A stretch of DNA of 64,000 nt from Clostridia bacterium (GCA_910575055.1 CAJTDC010000003.1:148788-212787), one strand, 5' to 3'. Shown: positions 17,380 through 26,304, counted from the first letter of the stretch. Numbers and translations: made by a program. The notes: generated by a model not told the origin, from the sequence alone.

Positions 17380-18117
17380 ATGCCTAAATTTTTTGTAACA
17401 AAACAACAAATAACACAACAAATTGAAATATTGGGAGAAGATGCCAAACATATCAAAACAGTTTTAAGAAAAAAAGAAGGAGAAGAATTAATTGTTTGTG
17501 ATGGGGAAGGCATAGATTATATCTGTAACATAAATCATTTTGAAGAAAATAAAATTATTGTTGATATTGTAGAAAAGCAGATTTGTGAAGCAGAACCTCC
17601 TATAAAAATTATATTGTTTCAAGGATTACCTAAAGCAGATAAAATGGAATTAATTATACAAAAATGTGTAGAATTAGGTATTGATGCTATTGTGCCTGTA
17701 GAAACAGAACGTTCTATTGTAAAATTAAATAAAAAAGAATATAAAAAAATAGAAAGATGGCAAAAAATTGCAGAAGCAGCTGCAAAACAAAGTGGTAGAG
17801 GTAAAATTCCTCAAATTGGGAATGTACTTTCGTTTGAACAAGCATTACAATATAGTAAAAAATTAGATAAATCTATTATACCCTATGAAAAAGAACAAAA
17901 AACAAATTTGAAAGAGTTTATAAAAAATTTTGAAGGAAAAAGTATAGGCATTTTTATAGGAGCAGAGGGAGGTTTTTCTGAACAGGAAATTGTAAAAGCA
18001 GTAGAACAAAATGTACTACCTGTTACGTTAGGAAAAAGAATATTAAGAACAGAAACAGCAGGTATGATAACAACAGCAATATTGATTTATGAAATAGAAC
18101 AGGGGGATAATATATGA
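17380..18117 (+). CDS. rsmE: 16S rRNA (uracil1498-N3)-methyltransferase
   Basis: A SPOUT-fold methyltransferase that modifies U1498 near the decoding centre of 16S rRNA. The 245-residue length is typical. Visible motifs are 'LFQGLPKADKMELIIQKCVELG', 'ERSIVKLN', 'QSGRGKIPQI', the knot segment 'IGIFIGAEGGFSEQEI', and 'LGKRILRTETA' at the C-terminus. It starts 12 bases after prmA and overlaps the nifS start by four bases (ATGA), indicating translational coupling. Confidence 0.95.
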   Translation: MPKFFVTKQQITQQIEILGEDAKHIKTVLRKKEGEELIVCDGEGIDYICNINHFEENKIIVDIVEKQICEAEPPIKIILFQGLPKADKMELIIQKCVELGIDAIVPVETERSIVKLNKKEYKKIERWQKIAEAAAKQSGRGKIPQIGNVLSFEQALQYSKKLDKSIIPYEKEQKTNLKEFIKNFEGKSIGIFIGAEGGFSEQEIVKAVEQNVLPVTLGKRILRTETAGMITTAILIYEIEQGDNI

Positions 18118-19265
18118 TTTATTTTGATAATGCGGCAACTACAAAGGCCTCCGAAGAAGTAGCAAAAAAAATGACAGAAATGCTTTGCTATAATTTTGGA
18201 AATCCAGCGTCTGTAAATAAGTTAGGATTACAAGTAGAAAAAGAAATCAGAAAAGTAACTGAAATTTTAAGTATAGGTATTCATTGTAAAGAAAATGAAA
18301 TTTATTATACATCTGGAGGCACAGAAGGAGATAACTGGGCAATTTTTGGTACAGCAGAAGGATATCAAAGACAAGGAAAACATTTGATTACAACAAAAAT
18401 AGAACACCCTGCTGTAAAAAAGCCTATGGAAGCATTAGAACAAAAAGGATATGAAATTACTTGGCTTTCTGTAGATAAAAAAGGAAAAATTAATTTGCAG
18501 GAATTGCAAAATGCAATTAGAAAAGATACTATACTTGTAAGTATTATATTAATAAACAATGAAACAGGAGTGATACAAGATGTAGCAGAAATTGGCAAAA
18601 TAATAAAACAAGAAAATAAAAATACACTGTTTCATGTAGATGCAGTACAAGCATTTGGAAAATATGATATTGATGTAAAAAAAATGAATATAGATTTACT
18701 AACAATGAGTGCTCATAAAATTAATGGACCAAAAGGTGTTGGTATGCTTTATAAAAGACAAGGCTTAAAAGTTAAACCTTATATATTAGGGGGAGGACAG
18801 CAACAGGGGCAACGTTCTGGTACAGAAAATGGTGCTGGAGTAGCAGGATTAGGTGTGGCAGCAGATATTTGTTTTCAAAATATGAAAAAAAATCAACAAA
18901 CTGTTTTTGAAATAAAAAAGACATTGTTAGAAGGTATATTAAATGAAATTTCTGATGTACAAATAAATGGTGATACATTAGAAAAAAGTAGTCCTTATGT
19001 GTTAAATGTTACATTTAAAGGATTGAGAAGTGAAGTGCTGCTTCACGCATTAGAAAGCAAAAATATTTTTGTTTCTGCAGGTTCTGCTTGTGATAGTAAA
19101 AAGAAAGTAGGAAGTTCTGTACTAACAGCTATGGGATTACCTTTTGAAGAAATAGAAGGAGCAGTTCGATTTAGTTTTTGTCAATATAATACAATAGAAG
19201 AAGCAAAACAATGTTTAGAGCAATTAAAAGAGATAGTACCATTTTTGAGGAAATATAACCGATAG
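18114..19265 (+). CDS. Cysteine desulfurase (NifS/NifZ type) paired with ThiI
   Basis: A PLP enzyme that takes sulfur from cysteine and passes it as a persulfide. The 383 residues include 'MIYFDNAATT' at the N-terminus, the PLP lysine K202 in 'MSAHKINGPKG', and the active-site cysteine C326 in 'SAGSACDSKK'. The gene overlaps rsmE by four bases and is 12 bases ahead of thiI. In Bacillus subtilis the dedicated desulfurase NifZ is encoded beside a ThiI that lacks a rhodanese domain, and the pair makes 4-thiouridine in tRNA. The same arrangement here makes that role likely. No IscU or SufU partner is adjacent. Confidence 0.92.
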   Translation: MIYFDNAATTKASEEVAKKMTEMLCYNFGNPASVNKLGLQVEKEIRKVTEILSIGIHCKENEIYYTSGGTEGDNWAIFGTAEGYQRQGKHLITTKIEHPAVKKPMEALEQKGYEITWLSVDKKGKINLQELQNAIRKDTILVSIILINNETGVIQDVAEIGKIIKQENKNTLFHVDAVQAFGKYDIDVKKMNIDLLTMSAHKINGPKGVGMLYKRQGLKVKPYILGGGQQQGQRSGTENGAGVAGLGVAADICFQNMKKNQQTVFEIKKTLLEGILNEISDVQINGDTLEKSSPYVLNVTFKGLRSEVLLHALESKNIFVSAGSACDSKKKVGSSVLTAMGLPFEEIEGAVRFSFCQYNTIEEAKQCLEQLKEIVPFLRKYNR

Positions 19266-19277
19266 AAGGGAATTTTT

Positions 19278-20453
19278 ATGGAAGAAAAAGTATTAATTGT
19301 AAAATTTGGTGAGATTGCTATGAGAGGAAATAATCGCCCAATGTTTATTTCTCAGCTTGTTAAAACAATGAGAAATAATTTAGAAAAAGAAGGAAATTTT
19401 TATATTGTAAAAGAGCAGGGCAGATTAATAGTAGAAGATAGAGGTGGAGAATTAGACTATGATAGAGTAATACCTAAAATTGTACCTATATTTGGTTTGG
19501 TAGGGGTTTGTCCTGGTGTGAAAACAACGGACCAATCTATGGAAAATCTGAGAAAAGTTGCATTAAAACATATGAATATGTTTTTTAGTGAACAAAATAC
19601 AACATTTAAAGTAGAAGTAAAAAGAGCAGATAAAAGATTTCCATTAACATCAAGAGAAGTAGCAGCAGATATTGGAGGATATATACTGGAAAGAATGGAA
19701 AATTTGACAGTAGATGTGCATAATCCTAGTGTAGTATTAAGAGTAGAACTGAGAAATGATGCATATGTTTTTTCAAAAGTAATTAAAACATATGGTGGAT
19801 TACCTGTAGGCTCTTCAGGAAAAGGAATTGCATTGATGTCTGGTGGTATTGATAGTCCTGTTGCTGCGTGGCTTATGGCAAAAAGAGGCATTGCTGTAGA
19901 GTGCATTTATTTTCATAGTCCTCCTTATACAAGTGAATGGGCAAAACAAAAAGTAGAGGATTTAGCAGAAAGAATAGCTTGTTTTACAGGAGAAATAAAA
20001 CTTCATGTGATACCTTTTACAGAAGTGCAGTTATACTTGTTAGAACACGTTCCTCACGATAAATTAACAATATTTTTAAAAAGGGCAATGATGAAAGCAG
20101 CAGAAGAAATTGCTCATAAAAGTAATGCTTTGGCACTTATAACAGGAGATAGTGTAGGGCAGGTAGCAAGTCAAACATTGCAAGGTATTCACGCTATTAA
20201 TTCTGTTTGTACTATGCCTGTACTTCGTCCTCTTGCTGGTATGGATAAACAGGAAATTGTGGATTTAGCGAAAAAAATAGGCACTTTTGATATATCCATT
20301 AGACCATATGAAGATTGCTGCACAATATTTGTAGCAAAACACCCAGAAACAAGACCAAAAACAAATATTATAGAAGCAATAGAAAAGAAGTTAAGAGATT
20401 TAGATGATTTGATAAAAAAAGCAGTAGAAACAGAAGAAATTATTATAAAATAA
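19278..20453 (+). CDS. thiI: tRNA 4-thiouridine synthase ThiI, short form
   Basis: ThiI activates U8 of tRNA with ATP and installs sulfur. The 391-residue protein has an N-terminal ferredoxin-like and THUMP region (about 1-165), then the PP-loop 'SGGIDSPVAAW' from residue 188 and the C-terminal 'EDCCTIFVAKHPETRPK'. There is no C-terminal rhodanese domain, unlike the 480-residue enzyme of E. coli, so sulfur must come directly from the adjacent desulfurase, as known for Bacillus. It is the last gene of the prmA-rsmE-nifS-thiI run and is followed by a terminator. Confidence 0.95.
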   Translation: MEEKVLIVKFGEIAMRGNNRPMFISQLVKTMRNNLEKEGNFYIVKEQGRLIVEDRGGELDYDRVIPKIVPIFGLVGVCPGVKTTDQSMENLRKVALKHMNMFFSEQNTTFKVEVKRADKRFPLTSREVAADIGGYILERMENLTVDVHNPSVVLRVELRNDAYVFSKVIKTYGGLPVGSSGKGIALMSGGIDSPVAAWLMAKRGIAVECIYFHSPPYTSEWAKQKVEDLAERIACFTGEIKLHVIPFTEVQLYLLEHVPHDKLTIFLKRAMMKAAEEIAHKSNALALITGDSVGQVASQTLQGIHAINSVCTMPVLRPLAGMDKQEIVDLAKKIGTFDISIRPYEDCCTIFVAKHPETRPKTNIIEAIEKKLRDLDDLIKKAVETEEIIIK

Positions 20454-20456
20454 AAA

Positions 20457-20497
20457 GAAAAGTCCTTTTATTAATTTTGTAAAAGGGCTTTTCTATT
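20457..20497 (+). terminator. Terminator after thiI
   Basis: GAAAAGTCCTTTTA (20457-20470) pairs with TAAAAGGGCTTTTC (20480-20493), 14 bp with one G-U pair. The stem itself ends in a TTTTC run. Confidence 0.8.
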
Positions 20498-20516
20498 TGG
20501 GGAAGGAGGAAAGTAA

Positions 20517-21413
20517 ATGAAAATAGATAGATTATTTCAAATAGTTTATATACTTTTGGAAAAGAAGAATGTGACGGCTAAAATGCTTTCTGAACATTTT
20601 GAAGTATCACAAAGAACAATATATAGAGATATTGATGTGTTAGGTCAGTGTGGCGTGCCTGTGTATACTACAAAAGGAAAGGGAGGAGGAATTGCATTAT
20701 TAGAAAATTTTATACTAGATAAATCTGCTATGACAGAGCAAGAACAAAATCAAATATTAATGGCATTACAAAGTTTGCCAAAAGGAGGAAAAGAAAATGT
20801 AAAAGAAACATTAAAAAAGTATAGTAGTTTTTTTCAAAAGTCAAATGAAAACTGGATACAAGTAGATTTTTCAGAATGGGGAAAACAAAGAGAAATTGTA
20901 TTTGATATACTAAAACAATCAATTATAAATAAAAATGTTATATCATTTTCATATTATAATAGTAGTGGAGAAATGTCACAAAGAAAAGCGGAACCATACC
21001 AATTATGGTTTAAGAGTAAAAATTGGTATATAAAAGCTTATTGCAGAAGCAAGCAAGATTTAAGATTATTTAAAATAAGTCGTATGAGAGATGTCAATGT
21101 AACAGAAGAAGTGTTTGATACAATATGGCAAAATAAAGAACAAAAAATAAATGAAAACACATTTGAAGATATCACAATTATATTAGAAATAGATAGTGCG
21201 GTTGCTTATAGAGTTTATGATGAATTTGAAATAGAACAAATAGAAAAAAAGCAAAATGGGAATTTTTGTGTAAAAATGAATTGTATTGAAAATAGTTGGG
21301 TATATGACTATATTATTTCTTGGGGAGAATATGCAGTAGTAAAAGAGCCTTTGTCTGTCAGAAAAAATGTAGAACAAAAAATAAAAAATATGATAAAAAA
21401 ATATAATATATGA
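20517..21413 (+). CDS. YafY-type regulator: HTH plus WYL domain
   Basis: A 298-residue transcription factor. The N-terminal winged HTH is 'NVTAKMLSEHFEVSQRTIYRDIDVL' (about 19-43), followed by 'GVPVYTTKGKGGGIAL'. The WYL ligand-sensing domain follows from about residue 135 ('ISFSYYNSSGEMSQRKAEPYQLWFKSKNWYIKAYCRS...LFKISRM'), and a C-terminal WCX-like extension completes it. The adjacent gene 63 bases downstream encodes a GyrI-like effector-binding protein. A dyad overlapping this gene's stop codon probably serves as the operator for that gene. The ligand is unknown. The GGAAGGAGG ribosome binding site is strong. Confidence 0.88.
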   Translation: MKIDRLFQIVYILLEKKNVTAKMLSEHFEVSQRTIYRDIDVLGQCGVPVYTTKGKGGGIALLENFILDKSAMTEQEQNQILMALQSLPKGGKENVKETLKKYSSFFQKSNENWIQVDFSEWGKQREIVFDILKQSIINKNVISFSYYNSSGEMSQRKAEPYQLWFKSKNWYIKAYCRSKQDLRLFKISRMRDVNVTEEVFDTIWQNKEQKINENTFEDITIILEIDSAVAYRVYDEFEIEQIEKKQNGNFCVKMNCIENSWVYDYIISWGEYAVVKEPLSVRKNVEQKIKNMIKKYNI

Positions 21414-21429
21414 CAAATAGATGTCATAT
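21408..21429. promoter_or_regulatory. Operator-like dyad upstream of the GyrI-like gene
   Basis: ATATGACA (21408-21415), six bases, TGTCATAT (21422-21429): a perfect 8-bp inverted repeat overlapping the WYL gene's stop codon. It ends ten bases before the -10 of the downstream promoter, where a repressor or activator would be expected. Confidence 0.55.
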
Positions 21430-21435
21430 TTATTA

Positions 21436-21444
21436 TGTTATACT
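21436..21444 (+). promoter_or_regulatory. Extended -10 promoter for the GyrI-like gene
   Basis: TGTTATACT (TG-N-TATACT) is 32 bases before ATG 21476. The -35 region is occupied by the dyad described above. Confidence 0.5.
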
Positions 21445-21475
21445 CATTCTATCAATATAGAAGGAGGAAAATAAT

Positions 21476-21916
21476 ATGAAATATGAAATCGTAATGTTGA
21501 AAGAAAAAAGAGTAGTAGGTTTTTGCCAAAGAACGGGAAATGACAAAGAAGATATGGGTAATGTCATAGGTGGATTGTGGCAAAAATGGAGTCAAGTGAA
21601 TGATGTGCAAGGAAGAAAAAATAAAAAGTATATTGGATTATATACAGATTATGTAGGTATGGAATATGATACTACAGTAGGTTGTGAAGTAGAAAAATCT
21701 ACTCTAATACCAGAAGGTATGACAGAAAAAATAATACCAGCAGGAAAATACGCAAAATTTGTATTACATGGAGATGTTGTAAAAACAGTGCAGCAGGCGT
21801 GGGAAGATATTTGGAAAATGAATTTAGAAAGAACATTTACAGGTGATTTTGAAGAATATCAAGAAGGCGAAGATATGGAAAATATGGAAATTTATATTTA
21901 TGTAGCAATAAAATAA
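21476..21916 (+). CDS. GyrI-like / AraC effector-binding domain protein
   Basis: A 146-residue stand-alone effector-binding protein of the GyrI/SbmC fold. The start 'MKYEIVMLKEKRVVGFCQRT', the central 'YIGLYTDYVGMEYDTTVGCEV' and 'IIPAGKYAKFVLHGDV...AWEDIWKMN' are typical of the family. Such proteins bind or hydrolyse small hydrophobic compounds or act as accessory drug sensors. It stands alone after a WYL regulator and an operator-like dyad, so the pair looks like a small ligand-responsive module. GGAGGA is the ribosome binding site. Confidence 0.82.
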   Translation: MKYEIVMLKEKRVVGFCQRTGNDKEDMGNVIGGLWQKWSQVNDVQGRKNKKYIGLYTDYVGMEYDTTVGCEVEKSTLIPEGMTEKIIPAGKYAKFVLHGDVVKTVQQAWEDIWKMNLERTFTGDFEEYQEGEDMENMEIYIYVAIK

Positions 21917-21927
21917 TATAAATTGTG

Positions 21928-21970
21928 CAATAGTATATTTTTGTATTAAAAATATACTATTGTTGTATTT
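21928..21970 (+). terminator. Terminator after the GyrI-like gene
   Basis: A perfect 15-bp stem, CAATAGTATATTTTT (21928-21942) and its complement (21948-21962), with a GTATT loop, followed by TTGTATTT. Confidence 0.7.
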
Positions 21971-22018
21971 ATAATAAAAAGTACCAATTGAATAAAAAAG
22001 TATATACTATTTTACTAG

Positions 22019-22055
22019 AATTTTTATAATTTTATACTATAAAATTATAAAAATT
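22019..22055. repeat. 37-bp near-perfect AT palindrome
   Basis: Two exact 18-base complementary arms (22019-22036 and 22038-22055) around a single C at 22037. It lies 113 bases before the SLH protein gene. Sequence this long and symmetric is unlikely by chance even in AT-rich DNA. It has no T run and comes after a good terminator, so its role is unknown. Confidence 0.6.
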
Positions 22056-22168
22056 TGAAAGAAAAATGTAACATAAAAAGGCTACTATTCTACTGTTTTA
22101 TATGGTAAACTGTTGCTATGAATTAACAATTTAGAAAAACAGAATATCATAAAAGGAGGGGCAATCCA

Positions 22169-24637
22169 ATGAAACAGAAAATAGCAGTTTTATTGGTAGC
22201 TTGTATGTTATCTACAAATTTTTGTATTATGAGTTATGGGGCAAATTTTTCTGACATTAACAATGTGCCATGGCCTGGTGCTGTAACATATATTAATACG
22301 GTATCTGATTTAGGATTGATGGTAGGAGATATTGATGCAAAAACGGGTAAAAGTATGTTTCGTGCAAAAGACCATGTTACCTACTGTGAAACAACACAAT
22401 TAGCTTATGCTTTACTGAAAAAAACAGGAAAATTAAAACAGACAAGCTCTGATATAGTTTCAAGATGGACACAAGTGATGCAAGGATATAATATACCAGC
22501 GTGGGCATATGAGAGTGTTTCTTATGCTTTGGAAAATAATATTATTTCTTTAACAGATACTTCTCGTTTTGTCACACAAAAAAATGGTGTTGTAACAAAT
22601 AATTATGCAAGTAGAGAAAGTGTTGCAGTAATATTTGGAAAATTTTTAAGCCATTTATATACTGTAAATGCGAATGCTACATTGACATTTAATGATAAAA
22701 GTAGTATTGCAAATACCTCTGTACCTTATGTAGATTTATTAGCAAGATTAAATATTATGGTAGGAGATACTAATTCTAATTTTACACCAAAAGCAGCAAT
22801 TAATAGAGCAGAAACAGCCGTATTAGTATCAAAGACATATGATGTATTAAATAATAATACATCTATCACACAACCTAGTACAAATAATGTTATCTCTGGA
22901 ACAGTAATTTCTTTAGAGCAAAATGGAAATAATAAATTAGTTGCTATTACAACAGAAAAAGGAGATAAACAAGGATTTATAGTAGACAGTACAACAAGTA
23001 TATATGAAGGAGATACTACAAAAACAATTACTCTATCTGTAATAGAAATTGGAGATGGTATTTCAATAGAATATGATGGCTCTAAAGCAAAAGTGATACG
23101 TTTGGTAAATGATGTTGTACCTTCTACATTAGAAGTAAAAGGAAGTATAGATGATGTTACATCAAGTAAAATAACATTAGTGAAGAGTGACAAAAGTACA
23201 GAAAGTTATTATTTTGCAAAAGATTTTGATATTACATTAGATAAAAAGAAAATTTCACAAAAAGATTTGCTTGATGAATTTGATGAATATGTTTTAGATG
23301 CAGTATTGACATTAGATGGTAACGGAAACATTATATCAGTAAATGTTACAAAAGGAAAAGAAACAGGAGTTACTGGTATATTAGTGAGTATTTCTGAGGA
23401 CGAGTTGAGTGTAAAAGAAAGTAAAAATAGTAAAACAAAAGATTTCGAGTGGGTAAGTAATCCTGATATTTATTTAGAAGGAAAAGAAAGCACTGTTAGT
23501 AGAGTAAGGAGAAAATTAAATGATGAAACATTGTATGCAAAATATTATTTAGATAGTAAAGATAGAGTAAAAAAAGTAATGGTGTCAGAAGATGAATTTG
23601 GAGAAGCAGATACAAAATCAACGATTACAGGCACAATTTCTTCTATTGATGAAGATAGTGTAAAAATACGAAAAAGAAGTGATGGTAAAAGAGAAGAATT
23701 TGATTTTGCTTCAAAGATAAAATATTATTTAGATGGAGATAGTTGTAGCTTTAGAGATGTAGAAAAAGCATTTAACAAAGAAGATGATAAAACTGACCCA
23801 GCTGATTTTTATATTAAGGTTTATTTAGATGATGATGGTGATGTAAAAGAATTGTATGCTTCTTTGAGTAGTAAAAATTTAGAAGGAAAAGAAAATTATG
23901 ATACCATTGATGGAAAAGTTTTGCGTATGAGTGAAGATGAAATTAGAGTAGAAGAAGATAACGAAAAAGCAAAAAATTATGATATTGCTAGAAATGCAGA
24001 CTATTACATTGAAAATAGTAAATCAGAATTTGAAATTAGTACATACTCTAAAGTAAAAAAAGCCTATGATGAGGCTTGTGACGACGATGATGATTTTTTT
24101 GTAACATTATATTTAGATGATGATGACGAAGTAGTTAAAATTGAAGCTTCTCCTGAAAGAGACTCTTATGGTAGAGAGGTAACAGGTACTATTACAAAAT
24201 TAAGTAAAAATTCAGTGACATTAAAAGATAAAAGTAGTTATGACATTGATGATGTAGATGATATTAAAATGTATCTCAATGATAGCAAAGTAAAGAAACT
24301 AGATGTGTTAGAGGACCTGGTAAATGATAGAGATATTACATTAAAAGCAGTATTAACTATTGAAAGTGGAGAAGTAACACAAATAGATGCATATTATTAT
24401 GAAGTAAAAGGAGAACTGCTGTCTGTTAATGGTAAAGTAATGGAAGTAGAAACAGATGATACCACAATAGAAGATATTGAGGTATTGAGAACTTCTATAG
24501 ATGTGACAGGAGATTATACATCTTTTAGAGATATGACAGCAGCATTAAGAACAGAAAATATTACTGTTACATTGGAATGTAGCGATGATAAAGATGATAG
24601 AGGAAAAGTAATTAAAATTACAGCAAAAAATGATTAA
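22169..24637 (+). CDS. Secreted SLH-domain surface protein with seven acidic repeats
   Basis: An 822-residue secreted protein. The signal peptide (1-24) is cleaved near 'SYG-ANF'. Three SLH domains follow: 'NFSDINNVPWPGAVTYINTV...', 'WAYESVSYALENNIIS...YASRESVAVIFG' and 'VPYVDLLARLNIMVGD...INRAETAVLVS'; these anchor proteins to pyruvylated wall polymers. From about residue 240 to the end come seven related units of roughly 75-85 residues, each beginning like 'V/I-x-G-x-I/V-x-S/x-I', e.g. 'TGTISSIDEDSVKIRKRSDG'. Many carry Asp-rich turns ('YLDDDDEV') that could bind calcium. It is likely an S-layer or surface scaffold component; the repeat function is not known to me. Confidence 0.9.
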   Translation: MKQKIAVLLVACMLSTNFCIMSYGANFSDINNVPWPGAVTYINTVSDLGLMVGDIDAKTGKSMFRAKDHVTYCETTQLAYALLKKTGKLKQTSSDIVSRWTQVMQGYNIPAWAYESVSYALENNIISLTDTSRFVTQKNGVVTNNYASRESVAVIFGKFLSHLYTVNANATLTFNDKSSIANTSVPYVDLLARLNIMVGDTNSNFTPKAAINRAETAVLVSKTYDVLNNNTSITQPSTNNVISGTVISLEQNGNNKLVAITTEKGDKQGFIVDSTTSIYEGDTTKTITLSVIEIGDGISIEYDGSKAKVIRLVNDVVPSTLEVKGSIDDVTSSKITLVKSDKSTESYYFAKDFDITLDKKKISQKDLLDEFDEYVLDAVLTLDGNGNIISVNVTKGKETGVTGILVSISEDELSVKESKNSKTKDFEWVSNPDIYLEGKESTVSRVRRKLNDETLYAKYYLDSKDRVKKVMVSEDEFGEADTKSTITGTISSIDEDSVKIRKRSDGKREEFDFASKIKYYLDGDSCSFRDVEKAFNKEDDKTDPADFYIKVYLDDDGDVKELYASLSSKNLEGKENYDTIDGKVLRMSEDEIRVEEDNEKAKNYDIARNADYYIENSKSEFEISTYSKVKKAYDEACDDDDDFFVTLYLDDDDEVVKIEASPERDSYGREVTGTITKLSKNSVTLKDKSSYDIDDVDDIKMYLNDSKVKKLDVLEDLVNDRDITLKAVLTIESGEVTQIDAYYYEVKGELLSVNGKVMEVETDDTTIEDIEVLRTSIDVTGDYTSFRDMTAALRTENITVTLECSDDKDDRGKVIKITAKND

Positions 24638-24663
24638 ATTATAATAACATAAAAAGTAATGTT

Positions 24664-24714
24664 AAACCGTAAATTGTAAATTTTTGTGGTAAAATTTTCA
24701 GTTTACGGTTTTTT
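24664..24714 (+). terminator. Terminator after the SLH gene
   Basis: AAACCGTAAA (24664-24673) pairs with TTTACGGTTT (24702-24711), with additional inner AAATTTT/AAAATTTT pairing, followed by T to 24714. Confidence 0.85.
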
Positions 24715-24748
24715 ATAAAAATTGTTTTGATAGAAATTAAAAATTGTA

Positions 24749-24778
24749 TTGATAAAATAGGAGTGGTGACGGTATAAT
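24749..24778 (+). promoter_or_regulatory. Promoter of the radical SAM gene
   Basis: TTGATA (24749-24754), 18-base spacer, TATAAT (24773-24778); the ATG is 38 bases downstream. Confidence 0.65.
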
Positions 24779-24815
24779 AAAACAATCGGAACAAAAAAGA
24801 AAGGATTGAAAAAAT

Positions 24816-25688
24816 ATGAGATATGAAGGTACAGTGTATCGTCCACCAAGTGAAGCAAGTAGTTTAATTATACAATTAACAATAGGATGTGCTAGAAATA
24901 CTTGCACATTTTGTGCAATGTATAAAGATAAAACATTTCGTGTAAGAGATTTACAGGAAGTGGTAGAAGATTTAGAAATGGCAAGAAAATATTATCAAAG
25001 AATAAAAGTCAGAAGAATATTTTTGGCAGATGGAGATGCACTTATTGTAAAAACACAAGATTTGCTTTATATATTAAATAAATGTAAGGAATATTTTCCA
25101 GAAGTAGAAAGAATTTCTGTTTATGGTGCACCAAAAGATATTATTCATAAAACACCAGAAGAATTAAAACAGTTAAAAGAGGCTGGATTAGATATGGTGT
25201 ATATGGGATTGGAGTCAGGAGATGACCAAGTATTAAAAGAAGTGAAAAAAGGGGTAACAGCAGCAGAAATGATAGAAGCAGGACAAAAAGTGCGTGCTGC
25301 TGGTATGGTACTTTCTATGACAATTATATCTGGTTTGGGTGGCAAAAAATTGATGAGAGAACACGCATTGAATAGTGCTAAAGTAATTAGTGCAATTAAA
25401 CCAGAATTTGTAGGATTTTTGACACTGCTGTTAGAGCCAGGAACACCAATGTATGAACAGTATAGAGCAGGGGAGTTGGATTTGTTAAGCCCTGAAGAAG
25501 TGCTTGATGAAACACAACTATTTATTGAAAATGTAGATGCAGAGGGTACAGTATTTAGAGCAAATCACGCTTCTAATTATATTCCTTTGGCAGGCACATT
25601 AAATGCAGAAAAGCACATTATATTAGAGCAAATAAAACGTTCTAAAGAACAGAGTAGTTATAGACCAGAAACATTTAGAGCATTATAA
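24816..25688 (+). CDS. Radical SAM protein with a CX4CX2C cluster motif
   Basis: A 290-residue radical SAM enzyme with an Elp3-like core. The iron-sulfur cysteines are C25, C30 and C33 in 'IGCARNTCTFCAMYK'. The spacing CX4CX2C differs from the canonical CX3CX2C but is what I recall of this small clostridial family. Other motifs are 'RIFLADGDALI', 'ERISVYGAPKDI', 'MVYMGLESGDDQVL' and 'SMTIISGLGGKKL'. No accessory C-terminal cluster domain or substrate partner is evident, and the gene stands alone between terminators. The reaction is unknown. Confidence 0.88.
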   Translation: MRYEGTVYRPPSEASSLIIQLTIGCARNTCTFCAMYKDKTFRVRDLQEVVEDLEMARKYYQRIKVRRIFLADGDALIVKTQDLLYILNKCKEYFPEVERISVYGAPKDIIHKTPEELKQLKEAGLDMVYMGLESGDDQVLKEVKKGVTAAEMIEAGQKVRAAGMVLSMTIISGLGGKKLMREHALNSAKVISAIKPEFVGFLTLLLEPGTPMYEQYRAGELDLLSPEEVLDETQLFIENVDAEGTVFRANHASNYIPLAGTLNAEKHIILEQIKRSKEQSSYRPETFRAL

Positions 25689-25693
25689 TAAAA

Positions 25694-25722
25694 AAAGTGT
25701 GGGGTAGATGCCCCACACTTTA
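25694..25722. terminator. Bidirectional terminator, copy 1 of a repeated hairpin
   Basis: The perfect stem AAAGTGTGGGG (25694-25704) / CCCCACACTTT (25711-25721) with a 6-nt loop has an A run on the left. It serves the radical SAM gene and probably the convergent gene at 25765. A near-identical hairpin recurs at 27092-27121. Confidence 0.88.
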
Positions 25723-25764
25723 ATAAATAATAAATCCAATAGGATAGTTTTATGTAAATTGTTT

Positions 25765-26304
25765 TTAGTCTAAATTATTAAATTCTACTGTACCAGAAAC
25801 ATAATCACGGCTTTGACTTACAACTATACCATAATAATCTTTATCTTCATCTAAATCAGGATACAGATATGTTATATCGTCTTCTGTTGCAGAAACGCTT
25901 GTTCTGAGTTTGTTAGGTACTGCTGTATAACCCCAATAATCAATATAACAAAGACCAATACTTAATGTTCCTGATGTATTACTAGAACTTGGAAAAGAGC
26001 AGATTTCTAATGCACCATTTGAAATATCCTCAGATGTTATATGTTTAGGAGTTCCGGTTGTATCAACCATACCCCCTTTTTTACTTATTCTATAAGACAT
26101 TTCAAATAAACGACTAGGAGTCATACGAGGAGATATACTTTCTTCATCTTCAAGAAGCACACCATTATACCCGCCTGCTGGTGCAATAAGCGTACCTTCT
26201 TCATCATAATATGGTTCAAATTCGTTAGAAGATGCAAAAGCAGAGCCTATACAACTCATTGATAATATGCTTGCAGTAAGCAGTAAAAAAAGTTTTCTTT
26301 TCAT
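25765..26304 (-). CDS. Secreted protein of unknown function
   Basis: A 179-residue protein with a clear signal peptide 'MKRKLFLLLTASILSMSCIG' cleaved near 'AFA-SS'. The mature part (~150 residues) is acidic and Ser/Thr/Tyr-rich with few lysines, and looks beta-rich. I recognise no domain. I chose the ATG at 26304: AGAAGG lies upstream on the minus strand, and the reading frame further upstream has no signal-peptide character. It is divergent from 26408; both genes are AT-rich orphan secreted proteins bounded by two near-identical hairpins. Confidence 0.72.
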   Translation of the reverse strand: MKRKLFLLLTASILSMSCIGSAFASSNEFEPYYDEEGTLIAPAGGYNGVLLEDEESISPRMTPSRLFEMSYRISKKGGMVDTTGTPKHITSEDISNGALEICSFPSSSNTSGTLSIGLCYIDYWGYTAVPNKLRTSVSATEDDITYLYPDLDEDKDYYGIVVSQSRDYVSGTVEFNNLD

